Assembly (NCBI GenBank): GCA_016281435.1
Contig: JAEEIQ010000019.1
Location: 1-64,000, forward strand
Reading direction: 5' to 3'
DNA length: 64,000 nt
From: Bacteroidales bacterium
GTDB lineage: Bacteria > Bacteroidota > Bacteroidia > Bacteroidales > UBA932
This document shows positions 50,015-58,967 of this stretch, piece after piece. Position 1 is the first letter of the stretch; every line of letters begins with the position of its first letter. The notes under the pieces are model-generated. The model was not told the DNA's origin and did not search any database. It was given only the letters and a program-made list of their open reading frames with translations. Made by a program: the position numbers and the translations under genes.

Positions 50015-51190
50015 TCATTTGATATCGAAACGGTCGCTGAAGCGTCTCATGAGGTTCCAGAGGCCCGAGCGCTCCCTGTGCGTAGCCGCCCCGATGCGGC
50101 GCATGGCCTTGCAGATCCGGGAATCCTTCTCGAGTTGCGCGTACATGAAGCGGTAGAAGAACACCGTCGCCAGCAGGCTGAGGCCTACGACGATGTAGAA
50201 CTGCAGGTCTATCGACGCCCCGAGCTTCCAGGAAAGGTACCATGCGGAGAAGATGGAAAGATTCATCGCAAGTATGATCATCGTGGTCCCTATGTGCGAG
50301 AATCCGAATTCGAGGAAGAGGTGGTGCAGGTGCGTCTTGTCCGCGACGAAGGGGGACTTCCCGCGCCGTATGCGCGCGATCATGACCCTGAGGGTGTCGA
50401 ACACCGGGATGCTCATGATGGCAAGGACCATGGGCACGAGCCCTATGCCCTGCTCCACGAAGCGTATGCAGGGGGATCGGGAATAAAGGACGCTGAAGAC
50501 GAATTCAGCCATCGCGGTGCCCAGCATAAGGGTGCCACCGTCTCCTATGTACATCTTGCTGTCGTAGCCGAAAACGTTGTGCAGGAAGAAGGGGATCAGT
50601 CCGCCGGCTATCGAGAAGGAGATGCAGGCCATGGGTATCATCCCGGCCTTGCGGAAAATGACCGAAAACAACAGGGCGGCCATGATGCCGAATCCGGAGG
50701 AGTATCCGTCCACTCCGTCGATGAGGTTCACGGCGTTGATGATCCCGACGCCCGCTATTATGGACAGGGGGATGGCGACGAACGCCGACAGGGATCCCGT
50801 ATGCCAGAGGCCGTGGAAGCTGTCGATGTGGTAATGGAGAAGGGCTATCAGCAGCCAGATGACCAGGATCTCGATGAGGAAACGTACCGTCGGGGTCAGT
50901 CCCTTGATGTCGTCTATGGTCCCGACTATGAGCATCAGGGTCATCGCCAGCGTCGTGACGCTGAATGTGTGCAGGTGCATCAGGAGCAGCGTGGCTATCG
51001 AGCCTGCCACAATGCCGGTCCATACGGCGATTCCGCCGAGAAGGGGCACCGGGCTGCGGTGGACCTTGCGCTCGTTGGGGTTGTCGAGTATGTGCCGGCG
51101 CTTTGCGTAACGCAGGACGAACGGATAGACTATTCCCGTCGCAAGGAATGACGAGAACATGACGATAAGGGCTATGATCTTGAATGTCAT
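50015..51190 (-). CDS. wecA: Undecaprenyl-phosphate N-acetylaminosugar-1-phosphate transferase (WecA/TagO type)
   Basis: A 391-residue polytopic membrane enzyme (about 10-11 segments) that starts glycan assembly by moving a sugar-1-phosphate onto undecaprenyl phosphate. Signature motifs are the aspartate-rich VGTIDDIKGLTP (Asp93, Asp94) and NAVNLIDGVDG (Asn152-Gly162). HRSPVPLLGGIAV precedes them, and a His-rich cytoplasmic loop near 268-278 (DKTHLHHLFLE) matches the HIHH-type motif of the family. It is the initiating transferase for the glycan made by the genes up to the right edge. It overlaps the upstream GT4 gene by four bases. Confidence 0.93.
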   Translation of the reverse strand: MTFKIIALIVMFSSFLATGIVYPFVLRYAKRRHILDNPNERKVHRSPVPLLGGIAVWTGIVAGSIATLLLMHLHTFSVTTLAMTLMLIVGTIDDIKGLTPTVRFLIEILVIWLLIALLHYHIDSFHGLWHTGSLSAFVAIPLSIIAGVGIINAVNLIDGVDGYSSGFGIMAALLFSVIFRKAGMIPMACISFSIAGGLIPFFLHNVFGYDSKMYIGDGGTLMLGTAMAEFVFSVLYSRSPCIRFVEQGIGLVPMVLAIMSIPVFDTLRVMIARIRRGKSPFVADKTHLHHLFLEFGFSHIGTTMIILAMNLSIFSAWYLSWKLGASIDLQFYIVVGLSLLATVFFYRFMYAQLEKDSRICKAMRRIGAATHRERSGLWNLMRRFSDRFDIK

Positions 51191-52410
51191 CTGTTCTTCT
51201 CAGCTGAGGGGACGGCCTCCAGGATATCCAGCATCCCGGCCGCAAGCTTCTTCCTGTCGAAATCGGCCGCGAGGGCGGCGCATCCTTTCCGGCAGCAAAG
51301 ATAGCAATCCCTATCCAAAAGTTCATCCAGTTTCATGCGAAAATCCGCTTCGTTCTCCGGCTCGAAGGCCAGACCGGCGCCGTAGGATTCCACAATCTGC
51401 CTTGCTTCCCCGTCCACGCCGAGGAGGATAGGGATGCCCATTCCGGCGTTCTCGAATATCTTCGAGGGTATCACGGTCTTGAACAGGGGAGATCGGCGCA
51501 GGTTGATCAGGCTGACGTCCAGGATGGAAATGTAGCGCGCCACTTCGCTTTTCGGCACTGGATCCAGCATAGTGACGTTCGTGCACTCGAGTTCCTCGCG
51601 CAGGGCCAGCAGGTTTTCCTTCTCCGCCCCTCCGCCGATGAGGAGGAAGTGGTACGGCCTGTCCTCGAGGTTCCTGGCGCAGCGCAGTATGAAATCCAGC
51701 TTGTGCGCCATCCCGTGCGTACCTATATATCCTATGACTTTCTTGCCCTCGAGGCCGAGTTCCCGGACAAGTTCCATGTCCTTTGGCCGCGGCGTGAAAA
51801 GGTCCGCATCCACCCCGTTCTTCACCACGGAGATCTTTCCTTCGGGAACGCCGCGTTCCACAAGGCGTTCCTTGAAGGAGTCGGTGACCACGACTATGCG
51901 GGCCGCGGACTTGTAGCACTGCATCTCCTTGCGCTCGAAATAGCGTATGAAGAGATTGTCCTTCATTGCCCCGACGGTCTTGATGCTCTCGGGCCAGAGG
52001 TCCCGCACCTCCATCACCCATGGCCGGTGCTTGAAGATGTGCAGCATCCTTCCGGCAAGTGCCGTGAAGAACTGGGGCGAGGTGGCCACGATGACGTCCG
52101 GTTTTTCCCCCAGTCCGGCGAGGAAACCCGTTACGGAGAAACTGATGTAGTCGAGGGTGCGCTTGAGGAAGCCCTTGTTCGGGACCATGTAGCTCCATAC
52201 GCGGATCACGCGTATGCCGTCGATGACTTCGGTTGCGCGCCAGCGGTTGCGGTATCCGGGAAAGACCTTGCCTTCCGGAAAATTCGGGAAGCAGGTTATG
52301 ACGGTCACGTCGGCTCCGCGCCTGACCCATTCGCGGCAGTGCTCCCATGTGCGGGTTGCGGGTGCGTTCACTTCAGGAGGGAAGTTGTCGGACAGGAAAA
52401 GTATCTTCAT
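51187..52410 (-). CDS. GT4 family glycosyltransferase, WbuB-like
   Basis: A 407-residue GT-B enzyme starting MKILFLSDNFPPEVNAPATRTWEHCREWVRRGADVTVIT, the typical start of WbuB/colanic-acid-type transferases. The C-terminal donor half has KVIGYIGTHGMAHKLDFILRCA, FLLIGGGAEKENL and IFENAGMGIPILLGVDGEA. The start overlaps the heparinase-like gene by four bases, and the stop overlaps wecA. It probably adds the second sugar to the lipid-linked acceptor; sugar specificity is not predictable. Confidence 0.9.
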   Translation of the reverse strand: MKILFLSDNFPPEVNAPATRTWEHCREWVRRGADVTVITCFPNFPEGKVFPGYRNRWRATEVIDGIRVIRVWSYMVPNKGFLKRTLDYISFSVTGFLAGLGEKPDVIVATSPQFFTALAGRMLHIFKHRPWVMEVRDLWPESIKTVGAMKDNLFIRYFERKEMQCYKSAARIVVVTDSFKERLVERGVPEGKISVVKNGVDADLFTPRPKDMELVRELGLEGKKVIGYIGTHGMAHKLDFILRCARNLEDRPYHFLLIGGGAEKENLLALREELECTNVTMLDPVPKSEVARYISILDVSLINLRRSPLFKTVIPSKIFENAGMGIPILLGVDGEARQIVESYGAGLAFEPENEADFRMKLDELLDRDCYLCCRKGCAALAADFDRKKLAAGMLDILEAVPSAEKNR

Positions 52411-53921
52411 CGCCTGGGCTCGATAATATAGGATACATCCTTCCGGAATGAGATCTCGACGGTCTCGTTTTCCAGAAGGCGGTTGAATTCGCGTGCGCAG
52501 AAGCCCGGGACCAGCCTTATCCCGGATGCCCCTTGTACCTTGACCGTGAAGCGCCGGCAGACTATGCGGTCCCCGTCTATCGTGGCCGCTCCTGCCTCAG
52601 GGGCGAGGTGGATGCGGCTGACGGCATCGGCTTCGACCGAGAGGCTGTCCTTTACGGTGAAGCCGGATCCTTCGATGCGGAAGGACCGGAAATGCAGGCA
52701 GCTGCCGAAGCCGTCGTGGACAGCGAAAACACTGTCCGGACGGTCTTCGAGCAGTTTTACACAGGCCCTTCGGCCGACCCGGAATCCGCTCCAGACTTCG
52801 CTTGAGTCCCTGCCGCCGACGCTGACGGTGTTGTGGGCCCCGGTAGAGCGTTCACACAGGCGGCGGGAGTTCTTTTCGTAGGTCGAAATGCCGCTGTCGC
52901 AGACGGCCGGGCAGCCCGCGATGCGGAGTTCGTAGTTGAAGCAGTCGGCATGCGAATGGCCCGGCTGCCAGGATGCGGTGATGCCGCCCGCGTCGACGAC
53001 GGCTTCCATCGTCCCGGCGGCAAGGCGCCTGTAGCCGCATTCGCGGAGCGGCAGGGGCGCGGCCTCAAGGCCGAGCCTGCGGGCGTAGGCCCGCAGCAGG
53101 GCGGGTGCCGGGGCCACTCCCTGCGCGGAATCGTTCAGCAGCGGGATGCCGCCGTCTCCCCAGATTATGCTTTCCAGGTGCCCCAGCATCCGCCCTGCCT
53201 GCCGCTCCATCTCCTCCGTGGGACGGAGGTTGCAGCAGTCCAGCAGGCGTTCCAGCAGGATGCAGTGGTACATCGGAGACTGTTCGAAATGCGCTCCGTC
53301 CGGCAGGATCTGTTCCCTGAGAAGCCTTTCAAGAAGGCTCCCGAAGCGCTTCTCTTCTTTCTTCTCGCCGAACCAGACGGCTCCGGCGTAAAGGGCAAAC
53401 GCATCCTCGAGCAGATGATTCCCGTCTATGTGCCGCTCGATGCGCTTCCGCAGCAGGCGGTACTGCCTGTAAAGGCTGTCTTCGCGGGCAGCGGTCCTCT
53501 GCTCCGGATGAAGGATGAAGAACTTGATCCAGTTGTGCAAGCGCAGGGCCGTAGGATAGGGGTCCTGCCCTATGCTGTTCTGGGGGAAACTCCCTGCGAA
53601 ACTGTCGATCCAGGCAGCCCCCTCCTCGGCGGAAAGTCCTTCCTGGACCAGCCAGTCCATGTAATTAAGGTTGTAGGCCCAGAGCATGCCGCGGGACGTG
53701 TCGCTCCATCCGGGGAAAGGTGCAGAGATGTTCAGGAAGGTGAAAACGCCGTCCTCAAGGCAGCTTTCTTTCATTATGAAGGAGGTCCTGCAGGCAGGAA
53801 TTCCGCGCTCAGGCGCGTGCTCCTTCCCCGGCCGAGGGCGGCCAAGCCGCCAGGCAATCTGGTGGAAGACCTGCTCCGCCCGCAGGTGCCGCACTGTCCG
53901 TATGAGCCTCGGAATGTCCAT
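52407..53921 (-). CDS. Heparinase II/III-like protein in the surface-glycan cluster
   Basis: A 504-residue protein without a clear signal peptide. The N-terminal (alpha/alpha)-type domain has WAYNLNYMDWLVQEG, IGQDPYPTALRLHNWIKFF, NHLLEDAFALYAGAVWFG and ILPDGAHFEQSPMYHCILLE. The C-terminal beta domain has QPGHSHADCFNYELRIAGCPAVCDSGISTYE and STGAHNTVSVGGRDSSEVW; the His and Asp around HSHAD are the usual heparinase II/III region. Members inside biosynthetic clusters are thought to trim or modify the nascent glycan rather than digest food. One base separates it from the preceding dehydrogenase gene. Lyase activity is not shown. Confidence 0.8.
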   Translation of the reverse strand: MDIPRLIRTVRHLRAEQVFHQIAWRLGRPRPGKEHAPERGIPACRTSFIMKESCLEDGVFTFLNISAPFPGWSDTSRGMLWAYNLNYMDWLVQEGLSAEEGAAWIDSFAGSFPQNSIGQDPYPTALRLHNWIKFFILHPEQRTAAREDSLYRQYRLLRKRIERHIDGNHLLEDAFALYAGAVWFGEKKEEKRFGSLLERLLREQILPDGAHFEQSPMYHCILLERLLDCCNLRPTEEMERQAGRMLGHLESIIWGDGGIPLLNDSAQGVAPAPALLRAYARRLGLEAAPLPLRECGYRRLAAGTMEAVVDAGGITASWQPGHSHADCFNYELRIAGCPAVCDSGISTYEKNSRRLCERSTGAHNTVSVGGRDSSEVWSGFRVGRRACVKLLEDRPDSVFAVHDGFGSCLHFRSFRIEGSGFTVKDSLSVEADAVSRIHLAPEAGAATIDGDRIVCRRFTVKVQGASGIRLVPGFCAREFNRLLENETVEISFRKDVSYIIEPRR

Positions 53922-53922
53922 T

Positions 53923-56040
53923 TTAAAGCTCTATCCAGCGTTTTTCCTTGAGGGAACGCAGCGCCGCAAAGGACGCCCGTGTCGTGTTGACTATGCTTTC
54001 GGCCGGAATCAGGGGAGCGCCTCCGTTCCGGAGCCTTTCCGTCAGGAGGGCGAACTGCCGCCTCTGGCCCTTGTCCATGCGGCCGCGCATCCCGCGGAAG
54101 CCCTTGATCCCGAAAGCGGAAAGCTTGCGCCAGTTGTCCAGCGCGAGCACCCTGCCCTGGCAGAAAACTTCCACCTTTTCCTTCGGGTAGCTCTTGGACC
54201 CGTTCGCGAAATAGTTGATCACGGCGTTGGTACCGTTGGCGTAACGCAGGAGGATCGAGGCGTTGTCGGTGTTGTCTTCGGGATTCTGCCCGAGGGCGTT
54301 CATGCATACCGCCGCGACGGGGCTGCCGGCCAGGTAAGAGCACAGGTCGATGAAATGGCAGGCTTCGCCGATGATGCGTCCGCCTCCGGTCTCGAGGTCG
54401 TGGACCCAGACTTCGGGCGGGATGAAGCCCGCATTCATCGTGGCCACTATGTTCATCGGCGCGTCGCCGAGGATGGATTTCATCTTCACGGCGAAGGGGG
54501 AGAAGCGGCGGTTGAAGCCAACCGTGAGGGTGACTTCGTCCGGAACTTTGCCCAGGGCCTCCAGGATGCTGTCCAGCTGCTCTTCGTTCAGGCACAGGGG
54601 CTTTTCGACGAAGACGCTCTTGCCCGCTTCGAGGGCTTCCCGGACCATGGGAGCATGGAGATTGTGCCGCGTCGTGATGATTACGGTGCCGACTTCCGGG
54701 TCGGCGAGGAGCTCGCGGTAGTCGGAGGAAGCGAGTTCGGCTCCGGCCTTGCGGGCGACTATCTTCGCGTTGAGGCCTCCGGCGCTGGCAACGCTGCGTA
54801 TGGGCGCCCCGGCCTTCTTGAGGCAGGGCACCACCATGGACGTGGTGTAGTTGCCGGCCCCGATGATGCCGAACTTGCCGCCGGGGGCCGCTGCCGCGGG
54901 GGCAGAGACCTCGACAGTGCGGCTTTCGGGAGCATCTTCCGGGAAGCGTATGATGGAGGCGATGGAGCCCTTCTTGCGCATGTCCCCGTAGATCAGGGAG
55001 TAATCTTCAAGATCCACTTCTTCCGTGATCAGCTGCCGCACGTCGAGTCCGCCGTCCGAGAGGGTCTGCAGCACGGCTTCGAAGTTGCGCTTTTCCGTCC
55101 AGCGTGCGTAGGCGACGGGGTAGTCGTGCCCCTTGTTCTCGTATTCTTCATCGTAGCGGCCCGCACCGTAGGAGCAGGACACGGTAAAGGATAGCTCCTT
55201 CTTGTAGAAGTCGTCGCGGCGCATGTCCATCCCGACGACCCCGACAAGCACGAGCCTTCCGCGCTTGCGGCACATCTGGCAGGCCTGGTGTATGATGTCG
55301 TCGGACTTCGACGAAGCCGTGATGAGTACGCCGTCCGCGCCGACGCCGCCCGTGAGAGTTTCGACGAAGCGCACCGGGTCGGCCCCTTCGGCGGGGTTGA
55401 CCGTCAGGATGCCGTTCTTTTCGGCGATGGCCGTCTTCGCGGGGTCGAACTCTATGCCGACTACGCGGCAGCCGTTGGCTTTCAGCAGCATGGCCGCGAT
55501 CAGGCCTATGAGTCCGAGGCCGGTCACGACTATGGTTTCGCCCAATTCTGGCTTGAGGTTGCGTATGCCCTGCAGGGCTATCGAGGCGATGACGGTGAAT
55601 GCCGCTTCTTCATCGGAGACATCGTCCGGGACCTTCGCCACAAGGTTCTGCGGAACGCAGACGAACTCGGCGTGGTTGCCGTTTGAGACGACCCTGTCTC
55701 CGACCGCGAAGCCGCTGACGCCCTTGCCGACTTCGACGACCCTGCCCACGTTGCAGTAGCCCAGGGGAAGGGGCTGGCCGAGCTTGTTGAAGACGGCTTC
55801 GAGTGTGGGCATGATTCCGTCCGTCTTGAGCTTGTCGAGGGTCTGGCGGACCTTGTCGGGCTGCTGGCGCGCCTTGTCGATGAGGTTGGCCTTGCCGAAC
55901 TCGACCAGCATCCTCTCCGTGCCGAGGGATACGAGGGTCCTGCTCGTGCGAATAAGGAGACAACCGCCGCGTACGGCAGGCGCCGGGACTTCTTCAAGGA
56001 TGGTCTGACCGGTCTTGAGGTCTTGGATGATCTGTTTCAT
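53923..56040 (-). CDS. Two-domain oxidoreductase: zinc-type alcohol dehydrogenase plus Gfo/Idh/MocA
   Basis: A 705-residue fusion beginning at ATG 56040 (MKQIIQDLKTGQTILEEVPAP). Residues about 1-360 form a medium-chain dehydrogenase (LPLGYCNVGRVVEVGKGVSGFAVGDRVVSNG; IVVTGLGLIGLIAAMLLKANGCRVVGIE). The classical zinc-ligand Cys-x2-x2 lobe is absent. Residues about 385-705 form a Gfo/Idh/MocA domain (KFGIIGAGNYTTSMVVPCLKKAG; VFVEKPLCLNEEQL; TVGFNRRFSPFAVKM; GGGRIIGEACHFIDLCSYLAG, with the conserved EKP and H-x3-D). Such fusions occur in polysaccharide clusters next to heparinase-like genes. A sugar-nucleotide oxidation/epimerisation role is inferred. It overlaps the amidotransferase by four bases. 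Confidence 0.9.
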   Translation of the reverse strand: MKQIIQDLKTGQTILEEVPAPAVRGGCLLIRTSRTLVSLGTERMLVEFGKANLIDKARQQPDKVRQTLDKLKTDGIMPTLEAVFNKLGQPLPLGYCNVGRVVEVGKGVSGFAVGDRVVSNGNHAEFVCVPQNLVAKVPDDVSDEEAAFTVIASIALQGIRNLKPELGETIVVTGLGLIGLIAAMLLKANGCRVVGIEFDPAKTAIAEKNGILTVNPAEGADPVRFVETLTGGVGADGVLITASSKSDDIIHQACQMCRKRGRLVLVGVVGMDMRRDDFYKKELSFTVSCSYGAGRYDEEYENKGHDYPVAYARWTEKRNFEAVLQTLSDGGLDVRQLITEEVDLEDYSLIYGDMRKKGSIASIIRFPEDAPESRTVEVSAPAAAAPGGKFGIIGAGNYTTSMVVPCLKKAGAPIRSVASAGGLNAKIVARKAGAELASSDYRELLADPEVGTVIITTRHNLHAPMVREALEAGKSVFVEKPLCLNEEQLDSILEALGKVPDEVTLTVGFNRRFSPFAVKMKSILGDAPMNIVATMNAGFIPPEVWVHDLETGGGRIIGEACHFIDLCSYLAGSPVAAVCMNALGQNPEDNTDNASILLRYANGTNAVINYFANGSKSYPKEKVEVFCQGRVLALDNWRKLSAFGIKGFRGMRGRMDKGQRRQFALLTERLRNGGAPLIPAESIVNTTRASFAALRSLKEKRWIEL

Positions 56041-57182
56041 TGGCGTATCCTTTTTTCCAGTCCCAGGCGGGTGAACAATTTGATTCCGAAGCGGTAAAGG
56101 CTCTTCGTGCTCCTGAACTTCTCGGTGCAGGGAGGCATGTCGTGCCACTGCATCAGCTGCTCCTCGCTGACTTCCAGTTTCGCGGCCACCTGGCTGAAAA
56201 GTTCTTTCGCTTCTTCTTCCGACAGGGCCGGCTCCGCAAGGATCCCAAGGGCTTTGTCGCGGGAGATCTGGCCCGTCATCACGAGGCTCGACAGCTGCGC
56301 GCGGCGGGTCTCGAAACCGAAGCGGGTCGGGTTCCACCAGCCTTCGAGGAACTTCGTGAGAAGGTCTTCGAAATGCTTCTGCCCGTAGGTGACGTAGCCG
56401 TATTCGCGGCTCAGGGTATCGATCATTTCCTGTTTCGTGAAGGGAACGAGGTTGAGGGGTTTCACGGTCTTGACCCCCAGCACGTACGGGATCCAGAACT
56501 TGTGCCTGAATCCGGAAGTGTAGGTGTATTTCCTGATGGGGATGTCGCAGTACTTGCGCACGACGTCCCTGATGAAGGTCCCGTCGCCTGCGAACCCGCC
56601 GTCCTTGAACCAGGACTGGGGGTTGCTCACGATCTCGGTGCAGATGTTGTAGCCGTTGAAGATGTACTTGACACCGAGTTTGAGGGAGAACTTGTCGATC
56701 AGGGCTATGAACGCGTGGTCCTGCGGGTTGTCCTGGCAGGACATGCCGGTGCGGAAGAAGGCCTTCTGCATCTCGCGCATCTCGTCCCAATCCATCTTCT
56801 CGACGTGCAGTTCCAGCCCGAGTTTGTCGCACATGCGCCGGATGTTCTGCTCCGCGACGGGCAGGTTCCAGCCGCAGTCTATATGGAACACGAACGGGCG
56901 CAGGCCCCATTCCCTGACGGTAAGGTGCAGCAGGTAGCTGCTGTCGAGGCCCCCGCTCAGCCCGAGGATGCAGTCGTACTTCTTCCCGCGTCCTTTGCGG
57001 CGTATGTCCTCCAGCAGGGCGTTCAGCTCGGCTTCGTGTCCCCGGCCGTGGTTCCATTCCGGGAGGATGGAGCTTTCGTACTCCCGGCAACGGTCGCACA
57101 CCCCGTTTCCGTCGAGGTGGAGGTTCTCATCGCTGCTGTCCATCACGCAGCGGGAGCAGATCCTGTATTCTTCGTTTTTCAT
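56037..57182 (-). CDS. N-acetyl sugar amidotransferase (WbpG/PseA type)
   Basis: A 381-residue PP-loop enzyme that would convert an N-acetyl group on a sugar nucleotide to an acetamidino group. It has an N-terminal zinc ribbon (C9-x2-C12 and C29-x2-C32), the ATP-pyrophosphatase loop GLSGGLDSSYLLH (about residues 74-85), and motifs FHIDCGWNLPVAEQN and YIFNGYNICTEI. Family members usually work with HisH/HisF-like partners that supply ammonia; neither is present in this window. It overlaps the dehydrogenase gene in an ATGA arrangement and starts six bases after the GT4 gene. Confidence 0.9.
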   Translation of the reverse strand: MKNEEYRICSRCVMDSSDENLHLDGNGVCDRCREYESSILPEWNHGRGHEAELNALLEDIRRKGRGKKYDCILGLSGGLDSSYLLHLTVREWGLRPFVFHIDCGWNLPVAEQNIRRMCDKLGLELHVEKMDWDEMREMQKAFFRTGMSCQDNPQDHAFIALIDKFSLKLGVKYIFNGYNICTEIVSNPQSWFKDGGFAGDGTFIRDVVRKYCDIPIRKYTYTSGFRHKFWIPYVLGVKTVKPLNLVPFTKQEMIDTLSREYGYVTYGQKHFEDLLTKFLEGWWNPTRFGFETRRAQLSSLVMTGQISRDKALGILAEPALSEEEAKELFSQVAAKLEVSEEQLMQWHDMPPCTEKFRSTKSLYRFGIKLFTRLGLEKRIRQ

Positions 57183-57188
57183 CTTTCG

Positions 57189-58361
57189 TTATGCATTTAT
57201 GGCGTTTCTGGCTATACGTGAATATGAGAAATAGTCGGGGCCGAGTTTCATTGCGGCTTCCTTCATGGACTTGAACACTTCCGGATTGTCCATGATCTCG
57301 CAGAGGGCCTTCCGTATCTCTTCGGCGTCCGCATCCCCGTCAAGCAGGCGCGCGTTGCCTCCGAGGTCGATATGACCCATCCCTTCCCATTTCCGGTAAA
57401 GACCCGGAAGCCCGTATCCGGCGGATTCTTCCCAGAGGGTCGAGTGCGTGCCCGGGAAGCATGCGAGGTCGCCGGCGAGAAGGCAGCGGCAGGTTTCGGA
57501 TGCCTTGACCCAGCCCGCGCAGATGATCCCCGGAGTCCCTTCCGCGAGCCGCCGGAAATCGCCCGCGGTCTGGGCGTCGGGCTCTCCGAAGATAAGCAGT
57601 TTGGCGTCCGGGTGGCCCGCTGAAAGCGCCGTGAAAGCTTCTATCAGGGCCAAGGTGTTCTTCCGCTTTTCTATCTTGCCCCCGGTGACGATTACGAAAT
57701 CGCTGTCCTTGAGGCCGAAGCTGCCGCGGCTTTCACGGCGGATTTCTTCGAAACGGCTGCGGGGCACGCTGATGTCGTCGACACCCAGCGGCAGATACGT
57801 CGTCCTGGCTGCCGGAGTGCCGTAGAAATCCCTGTAGAACTCCACTCTCGCGGGCAGGGTCCCGTAGTATCTGCGGGTGAAGGGTATGGTGCACTGCACG
57901 TAGCTCCGGTAAAGGACCCCGTGCAGGATGTTCCTGGAGAACCAGCCCCTTGCGCTGTTGACGAAGTCGGTGTGGGAATCTATGTAGAGCCGGGTCTGCG
58001 GGTGCTCCCGGCAGTAGCGGCAGACCGGATGCACGGCTGCCGTCTGGGCATCGTGCATGAAAATGACATCCGGACGGAATTCTTCCAGGGTGCGGCCCAC
58101 GCCCCGGTATGCCCTTACCTTCCTCGCTATCGGAGCCGGCATCCAGCGGACATACGGGATGCGGCGTACGGGAATCCCGTCCTCGTTGAGGTAGTCGGAG
58201 GGCTGGAGGTATACGTGCCCCTTTCCCGCTTCAAGGCTTTCCGTCGAGGCAAGGATCATCACATCGTGCCCGCCGGCCTTGTGGGCGCGGGGCAGGATGT
58301 TCTCCTGATAGCCGTAGCGGTCGACGTAAGTCGCGGCGAGACAGAGGTGCAGTATTCTCAT
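57189..58361 (-). CDS. GT4 family glycosyltransferase
   Basis: A 390-residue GT-B type protein ([34 protein letters not shown]). The C-terminal donor domain has [45 protein letters not shown] and the E-x-type loop [13 protein letters not shown] role in assembling the repeating unit is inferred from position. It overlaps the acetyltransferase by four bases. The acceptor and donor are unknown. Confidence 0.85.
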   Translation of the reverse strand: MRILHLCLAATYVDRYGYQENILPRAHKAGGHDVMILASTESLEAGKGHVYLQPSDYLNEDGIPVRRIPYVRWMPAPIARKVRAYRGVGRTLEEFRPDVIFMHDAQTAAVHPVCRYCREHPQTRLYIDSHTDFVNSARGWFSRNILHGVLYRSYVQCTIPFTRRYYGTLPARVEFYRDFYGTPAARTTYLPLGVDDISVPRSRFEEIRRESRGSFGLKDSDFVIVTGGKIEKRKNTLALIEAFTALSAGHPDAKLLIFGEPDAQTAGDFRRLAEGTPGIICAGWVKASETCRCLLAGDLACFPGTHSTLWEESAGYGLPGLYRKWEGMGHIDLGGNARLLDGDADAEEIRKALCEIMDNPEVFKSMKEAAMKLGPDYFSYSRIARNAINA

Positions 58362-58966
58362 TTCCCCAGGTATTCAAGGAATTTTTCAGGTTCGCGTATA
58401 TGGCGGGCGGCTTCTTTCAGCCGGGCTTCGTCCAGCTTCCACCACTCGGAGGCGAGAAGGCGGGCGATGATATCAGGACTGAAACGCTTCCGTATCTCAC
58501 GGGCCGGACATCCGGCAACCACGGAATAAGGCTCCACGTCTTTCGTGACCACTGCGCCCATGCCGACCACGGCTCCGTCGCCTATCCTTACTCCCTGGCG
58601 TATGAGCGCCGAACGGCCGATCCATACATCGTTGCCGACCAGGGTCCTTTTCACGGGCTCCCTTTCGAATTCGGAGAACTTGGCCTTGACCGAGTCCTTT
58701 CCGGCATAGAAGACAGGGGACATCCCTACCCATCCGGTAGGGTGCTCGCCGCTGCCTATGACCACGTTATTGGCTATCGAGCAGAAAGCTCCGATGTCGG
58801 CCGCGAAGATGTCGCAGTCGTAGCCGCAGAAAGAGTGCCTGCCCATGGTGCTGTCCACGACGAGGCTTCCGGACTCCACCTTCGAGGTCCGGTCTATGCG
58901 GCTTCCCTTGACGGCGCTGCCGCGCAATTTCTTCAGGGCCTTGGCCCACAGGTATGCAATGCTCAT
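58358..58966 (-). CDS. Hexapeptide-repeat (LbH) O-acetyltransferase
   Basis: A 202-residue left-handed beta-helix protein of the CatB/Vat type. Imperfect hexapeptides run through [50 protein letters not shown]; the catalytic His is the one in GEHPTGW. After the loop, [49 protein letters not shown] completes the coil. It probably transfers acetyl groups from acetyl-CoA to a sugar of the surface glycan. It lies one base downstream of the beta-helix gene. Confidence 0.9.
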   Translation of the reverse strand: MSIAYLWAKALKKLRGSAVKGSRIDRTSKVESGSLVVDSTMGRHSFCGYDCDIFAADIGAFCSIANNVVIGSGEHPTGWVGMSPVFYAGKDSVKAKFSEFEREPVKRTLVGNDVWIGRSALIRQGVRIGDGAVVGMGAVVTKDVEPYSVVAGCPAREIRKRFSPDIIARLLASEWWKLDEARLKEAARHIREPEKFLEYLGK

Positions 58967-58967
58967 A

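Noticed and set aside
53923..57099. One 1058-residue open frame spanning the dehydrogenase and the amidotransferase region
   Set aside because: The first 350 residues are arginine/histidine-rich nonsense antiphase to the amidotransferase; real start is ATG 56040, in an ATGA overlap.
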